This document shows positions 34,598 through 37,654 of a DNA stretch of 37,654 nt, piece by piece. Positions within the stretch are counted from its first letter, which is position 1. The number at the start of each line of letters is the position of its first letter. Where the stretch lies: NCBI RefSeq assembly GCF_001995985.1, contig NZ_MUFC01000024.1, positions 1 through 37,654 of the forward strand, read 5' to 3'. Position numbers and translations under genes: made by a program. The notes below the pieces were generated by a model, which worked only from the letters and a program-made list of their open reading frames with translations, did no database searches and had not been told where the DNA came from. Source of the DNA: Salinivibrio sharmensis. Its GTDB lineage: Bacteria > Pseudomonadota > Gammaproteobacteria > Enterobacterales > Vibrionaceae.

Positions 34598-36757
34598 ATG
34601 CCTAGACACATTTTATTCACCGGAGCATTGGCGGTGTCTTTGCTCTCAGGGTGCAGTTTTCAAGGAGAGTCACACGTGAAAGCTTCCAGCCCAGGCGAAC
34701 TGAGTGCGCCTGTCGCGAAAAAAATCCCTCATGAAATGACCATTCACGGCGACACGCGCGTGGATAACTACTATTGGATGCGTGACGATGCACGCCAAGA
34801 TCCCGATGTGATCGCCCATCTTAATCAAGAAAACGCTTATGCCGACCAGGTGCTCGCGCACACTGAGCCAATGCAGGCCAAACTATTCGATGAAATCAAA
34901 GGGCGTATCGTCAAAGACGATGCCTCGGTGCCCGTCAAAAAAGGCAGTTATTTCTATTCCAGCGAAGTGGAAGGGGATAATGAGTACCGTACTTACGTGC
35001 GAGCGAAAGACTTTGCCGGCACCGACAAAACGGTAATTTTGGATGTCAACGCGCTCGCGAAAGGGCATGAGTTTTACAGCATTGGCCAACTCAGTGTCAG
35101 CCCAAACGAAAACCTATTAGCCTATGGGGAAGATACCCTTAGCCGCCGCGTTTATACCATTCAAGTCAAAGACCTCACCACCGGTGAGTACCTCGATGAT
35201 AAGATTGAAGGCGCCTCGAGCAGTATTGTGTGGCAGAACGACAATCAAGCCTTCTACTACATCAAAAAAGATCCGCAAACTTTGCTGGGGTATCAGGTGT
35301 ATCGCCACCGTCTGGGCACGCCGCAATCCGCTGATGATTTAATTTACGAAGAAACGGATACCAGCTATTACACCGGCTTGAGCAAAAGCAAAGACGGTGA
35401 GCAGATCTTTATTTGGCACTCCAGCACTGAAACCAGCGGCGTATCGCTCGTGGATGCCAATGATCCGAATGCCACCGCCCAAGTGTTTTATCCGCGAGAA
35501 ACCGGCATCGAATATGACGTGGCGAAGCGTGGCGAGTGGTATTACATCTACACCAACTACCAAGCGGTGAACTTCCGCTTGATGAAGGTACACCAAAGCG
35601 AGCGTGACGATCGCAGCCAATGGCAAGATGTGATCGCGCCAAATGATAAAGTGCAGTTGGTTGATTTCACTTTGTTCGACAACCACTTGGTGTACGAGCA
35701 GCGCGAAAATGGCTTGCCGCGTACCACGGTGCGTAACCTCACCACTGGGGAGGAGTATCAGCTTACGTTTAACGACTCAGCTTATGCGTCCTACCTGACC
35801 GGCAATGCGGAAATGGACAATATCGCGGTGCGCGTGTATTACACCAGCTTGACCACGCCGGGCACCTATTACGAGTTTGACTTGGCGTCGGGTGAGCGTG
35901 AAATGCTCAAACAAAACCAAGTGCTGGGCGATTTTAATCCGGACAACTACCAATCCGAGCGGGTGATGATCACCGCACGTGATGGTGCAAAAGTCCCTGT
36001 GTCTTTGGTGTATCGTAAAGACCGCTTCAAAAAAGATGGTACCAACCCGATTTATCAATACGGTTACGGCTCCTACGGCGCCACTATGGAGCCCACTTTC
36101 TCCACCACGCGTTTAAGCTTGTTGGATCGCGGCTTTGTCTTCGCGATTGCGCATATTCGCGGTTCTGAAATGCTAGGACGCCCTTGGTATGACGATGGCA
36201 AAAAACTCAACAAAAAGAATACTTTTAACGACTTTATTGATGTGACTAAAGCACTGACCGCGCAAGGCTATGGCGATACTGACAAGGTGTTTGCGGTCGG
36301 CGGCTCAGCCGGTGGCTTGTTAATGGGGGCGATCATCAACCAAGCGCCAGAGCTGTATTTAGGCGTAGCCGCGCACGTGCCGTTTGTGGATATCGTCACC
36401 ACCATGTTGGATGAGTCGATTCCACTGACCACCAACGAGTATGATGAGTGGGGCAACCCGAATGACAAAACTTACTACGAGTACATGCTTAGCTATTCAC
36501 CGTACGACAATGTCAGCGCGCAAGATTACCCCAACTTGCTGGTCACCACAGGCTTGCATGACTCACAAGTGCAGTACTTTGAGCCAATGAAATGGGTCGC
36601 AAAACTGCGTGAGCTCAAAACCGATAACCATACATTGGTGTTTAAAACCGATATGGAAGCCGGCCACGGCGGCGCATCGGGGCGCTTTAAGCGGATTAAA
36701 GAAGATGCATTGGAATATGCTTTCTTCTTAGATTTACTCGACAAACAGGGTAACTAA
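34598..36757 (+). CDS. Lipoprotein S9A serine peptidase, oligopeptidase B type
   Basis: A 719-residue prolyl-oligopeptidase-family enzyme. The N-terminus (MPRHILFTGALAVSLLSGC) is a lipoprotein signal with lipobox ending at Cys19, so the mature enzyme should be lipid-anchored. A beta-propeller domain (about 50-455) gates an alpha/beta-hydrolase domain (about 456-719) with Ser570 (GGSAGG), Asp655 (TGLHDSQV) and His690 (EAGHGG). Motifs YGYGSYG and FAIAHIRGSEMLGRPWYDDG match oligopeptidase B (PtrB), which cuts after basic residues in short peptides. E. coli PtrB is cytoplasmic; the lipobox here is the difference. AAGGA precedes the ATG by 8 bases. Confidence 0.9.
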   Translation: MPRHILFTGALAVSLLSGCSFQGESHVKASSPGELSAPVAKKIPHEMTIHGDTRVDNYYWMRDDARQDPDVIAHLNQENAYADQVLAHTEPMQAKLFDEIKGRIVKDDASVPVKKGSYFYSSEVEGDNEYRTYVRAKDFAGTDKTVILDVNALAKGHEFYSIGQLSVSPNENLLAYGEDTLSRRVYTIQVKDLTTGEYLDDKIEGASSSIVWQNDNQAFYYIKKDPQTLLGYQVYRHRLGTPQSADDLIYEETDTSYYTGLSKSKDGEQIFIWHSSTETSGVSLVDANDPNATAQVFYPRETGIEYDVAKRGEWYYIYTNYQAVNFRLMKVHQSERDDRSQWQDVIAPNDKVQLVDFTLFDNHLVYEQRENGLPRTTVRNLTTGEEYQLTFNDSAYASYLTGNAEMDNIAVRVYYTSLTTPGTYYEFDLASGEREMLKQNQVLGDFNPDNYQSERVMITARDGAKVPVSLVYRKDRFKKDGTNPIYQYGYGSYGATMEPTFSTTRLSLLDRGFVFAIAHIRGSEMLGRPWYDDGKKLNKKNTFNDFIDVTKALTAQGYGDTDKVFAVGGSAGGLLMGAIINQAPELYLGVAAHVPFVDIVTTMLDESIPLTTNEYDEWGNPNDKTYYEYMLSYSPYDNVSAQDYPNLLVTTGLHDSQVQYFEPMKWVAKLRELKTDNHTLVFKTDMEAGHGGASGRFKRIKEDALEYAFFLDLLDKQGN

Positions 36758-36782
36758 GTTGACGACTAAACGTTGAAGATCG

Positions 36783-36810
36783 AAAAAGCGCCGCTAGCGG
36801 CGCTTTTTTT
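36783..36810. terminator. Terminator after the S9 peptidase, possibly bidirectional
   Basis: An 18-base perfect palindrome (36787-36804) is flanked by AAAAA on the left and TTTTTTT on the right. It ends the peptidase gene and can also end the siderophore-interacting gene on the minus strand, whose stop is 54 bases away. Confidence 0.9.
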
Positions 36811-36863
36811 ATGCGGGTAGAGACGCGATAAGCACGCTCACTGCAGGTAAAAAGTGATCAGGT

Positions 36864-37631
36864 TTACTGATTGTTCTCCGCATCTTCGCGCTTGATCACC
36901 TTGTGGCCTTCTTCGGTCACGCCATTTTTCCAATAGCTGCTGATGTAGATAAACTCGCGCTCAACATCACGATCATTGCGGAAGTACTGACGCAGTGCGC
37001 GCATGCTTTCAAACTCACAGGCACACCACACGGACACTTGCCCGGCTAACCAAGGCTGAGCTTTTACCGTCTCGGCCAACGTCGGGGTGGTCAGCCAAAT
37101 AATCTCCATCCCCGCGGGGGCGTCGAGTGGTTGAGCATCCTCTGCGGTATCGAGCTGGATCACTGCATAACCTTTGGCATCGTGAGGCAAGGTCTTGATC
37201 TTGGCCGATAGTGCCGGCAACGCGGTCATATCGGCCGCCATAAAGAACCAATCCGCATCGCGATTAATCGGCGCAATCGTCCCAGGGCCGGCAATATTAA
37301 TGGTATCGCCCACTTGGGCATTCAGAGCCCAGCGCGCGGCAAAACCACAGTCGGCTTGCTCGATTTGATGACGAACCATATCCACTTCAATTTGCTGCTG
37401 GCTAGGCATAAAGCGGCGAATGGTGTAGGTACGCATCACGGGGCGCTCGCCTTCTGCTAATCCGCTCAGATCGGTGTTTCCCGCTTTATCAAACAGTAAC
37501 TTGATATAGCCGCCTTCACAGTCAGCGGGGAAGTTCGCGAATGCGTCGCTTTGTAAGGTCAAGCGTTGCATATTAGGTGTGACGGTTTGGGTATCGATAA
37601 CGTGAGTGAGGTGATAGTTTGGCTGTTTCAT
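36864..37631 (-). CDS. Siderophore-interacting protein (flavin-dependent ferric reductase)
   Basis: A 255-residue protein of the SIP/ViuB family, of usual length. The FAD-binding beta-barrel (about 1-120) shows RTYTIR, the flavin-contacting motif; the C-terminal NAD(P)H-type domain shows WFFMAADMTALPAL, VWCACEFESMRALRQYFR and the closing YWKNGVTEEGHKVIKR. Such enzymes reduce the iron of imported ferric siderophores in the cytoplasm and release it. No uptake genes are visible, but the window ends 23 bases upstream of the start. The short upstream sequence contains ATAATGAT on the minus strand, a half match to a Fur box. Confidence 0.88.
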   Translation of the reverse strand: MKQPNYHLTHVIDTQTVTPNMQRLTLQSDAFANFPADCEGGYIKLLFDKAGNTDLSGLAEGERPVMRTYTIRRFMPSQQQIEVDMVRHQIEQADCGFAARWALNAQVGDTINIAGPGTIAPINRDADWFFMAADMTALPALSAKIKTLPHDAKGYAVIQLDTAEDAQPLDAPAGMEIIWLTTPTLAETVKAQPWLAGQVSVWCACEFESMRALRQYFRNDRDVEREFIYISSYWKNGVTEEGHKVIKREDAENNQ

Positions 37632-37639
37632 ATTATCTA

Positions 37640-37654
37640 ACTTAAAATCATTAT
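37640..37654 (-). promoter_or_regulatory. Possible partial Fur box at the window edge
   Basis: The minus strand reads ATAATGATTTTAAGT at the edge of the window, similar to the first half of the Fur consensus (GATAATGATAATCATTATC). Being cut by the window edge and followed by mismatches, it is only suggestive, though the downstream gene is a typical Fur target. Confidence 0.3.

Noticed and set aside
1-37654. tRNA, rRNA, CRISPR arrays, IS elements or prophage
   Set aside because: Reading through the window showed no cloverleaf gene, regularly spaced repeats, transposase or phage proteins.

Overview
The window looks like a piece of chromosome from a moderately halophilic, Vibrio-like gammaproteobacterium; Salinivibrio or a relative is my best guess, inferred from gene content and not tested by search. 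The genes are dense and of moderate GC, with core Vibrio/enterobacterial pairs (qmcA-nfeD, ravA-viaA, ppiC, metC, sseA). There is an unusual concentration of salt-adaptation genes. I see no rRNA, tRNA, CRISPR array, complete insertion sequence or phage.

Left part (1-7.5 kb): a response regulator fused to a hemerythrin domain (-), a cold-shock protein (-), the membrane pair qmcA/nfeD (+), a two-gene small-protein locus (-) with a 57-residue ribbon-helix-helix protein and a 37-residue lysine-rich peptide, metC (+), and a chemotaxis receptor (-).

Middle part (7.5-27 kb): a glycine betaine/proline ABC importer in the order proX-proW-proV (-), an isochorismatase-fold hydrolase (-), an EamA exporter (+), the outer-membrane lipid A deacylase LpxR (-), sseA (+), ravA-viaA (+), eamA (-), a three-gene ABC importer of unassigned substrate (-), the sodium/proton antiporter nhaD (+), and a TRAP operon I recognise as teaABCD, the ectoine/hydroxyectoine uptake system with its universal-stress-protein partner (-). 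ProXWV and TeaABC import compatible solutes and NhaD expels sodium, so together they cover both arms of salt tolerance.

Right part (27-37.7 kb): ppiC (+), a membrane diguanylate cyclase (+), a cytoplasmic GH13 glycosidase (+), a decayed GGDEF fragment that resembles the intact cyclase (+), an ABC-F ATPase (+) behind a structured leader with two competing terminators, a SatD-DUF3307 operon (+) flanked by inverted copies of a 15-base motif, a lipoprotein S9 peptidase of the oligopeptidase B type (+), and a siderophore-interacting flavin reductase (-) at the right edge.

The least explained pieces are the ABC-F leader, the small RHH/lysine-rich locus with its overlapping palindromes, the SatD-DUF3307 locus with its repeated GGCTAAA boxes, and the GGDEF remnant beside the glycosidase. 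Many start codons were chosen from visible Shine-Dalgarno (SD) sequences and differ from the longest open frame; this is stated per gene.
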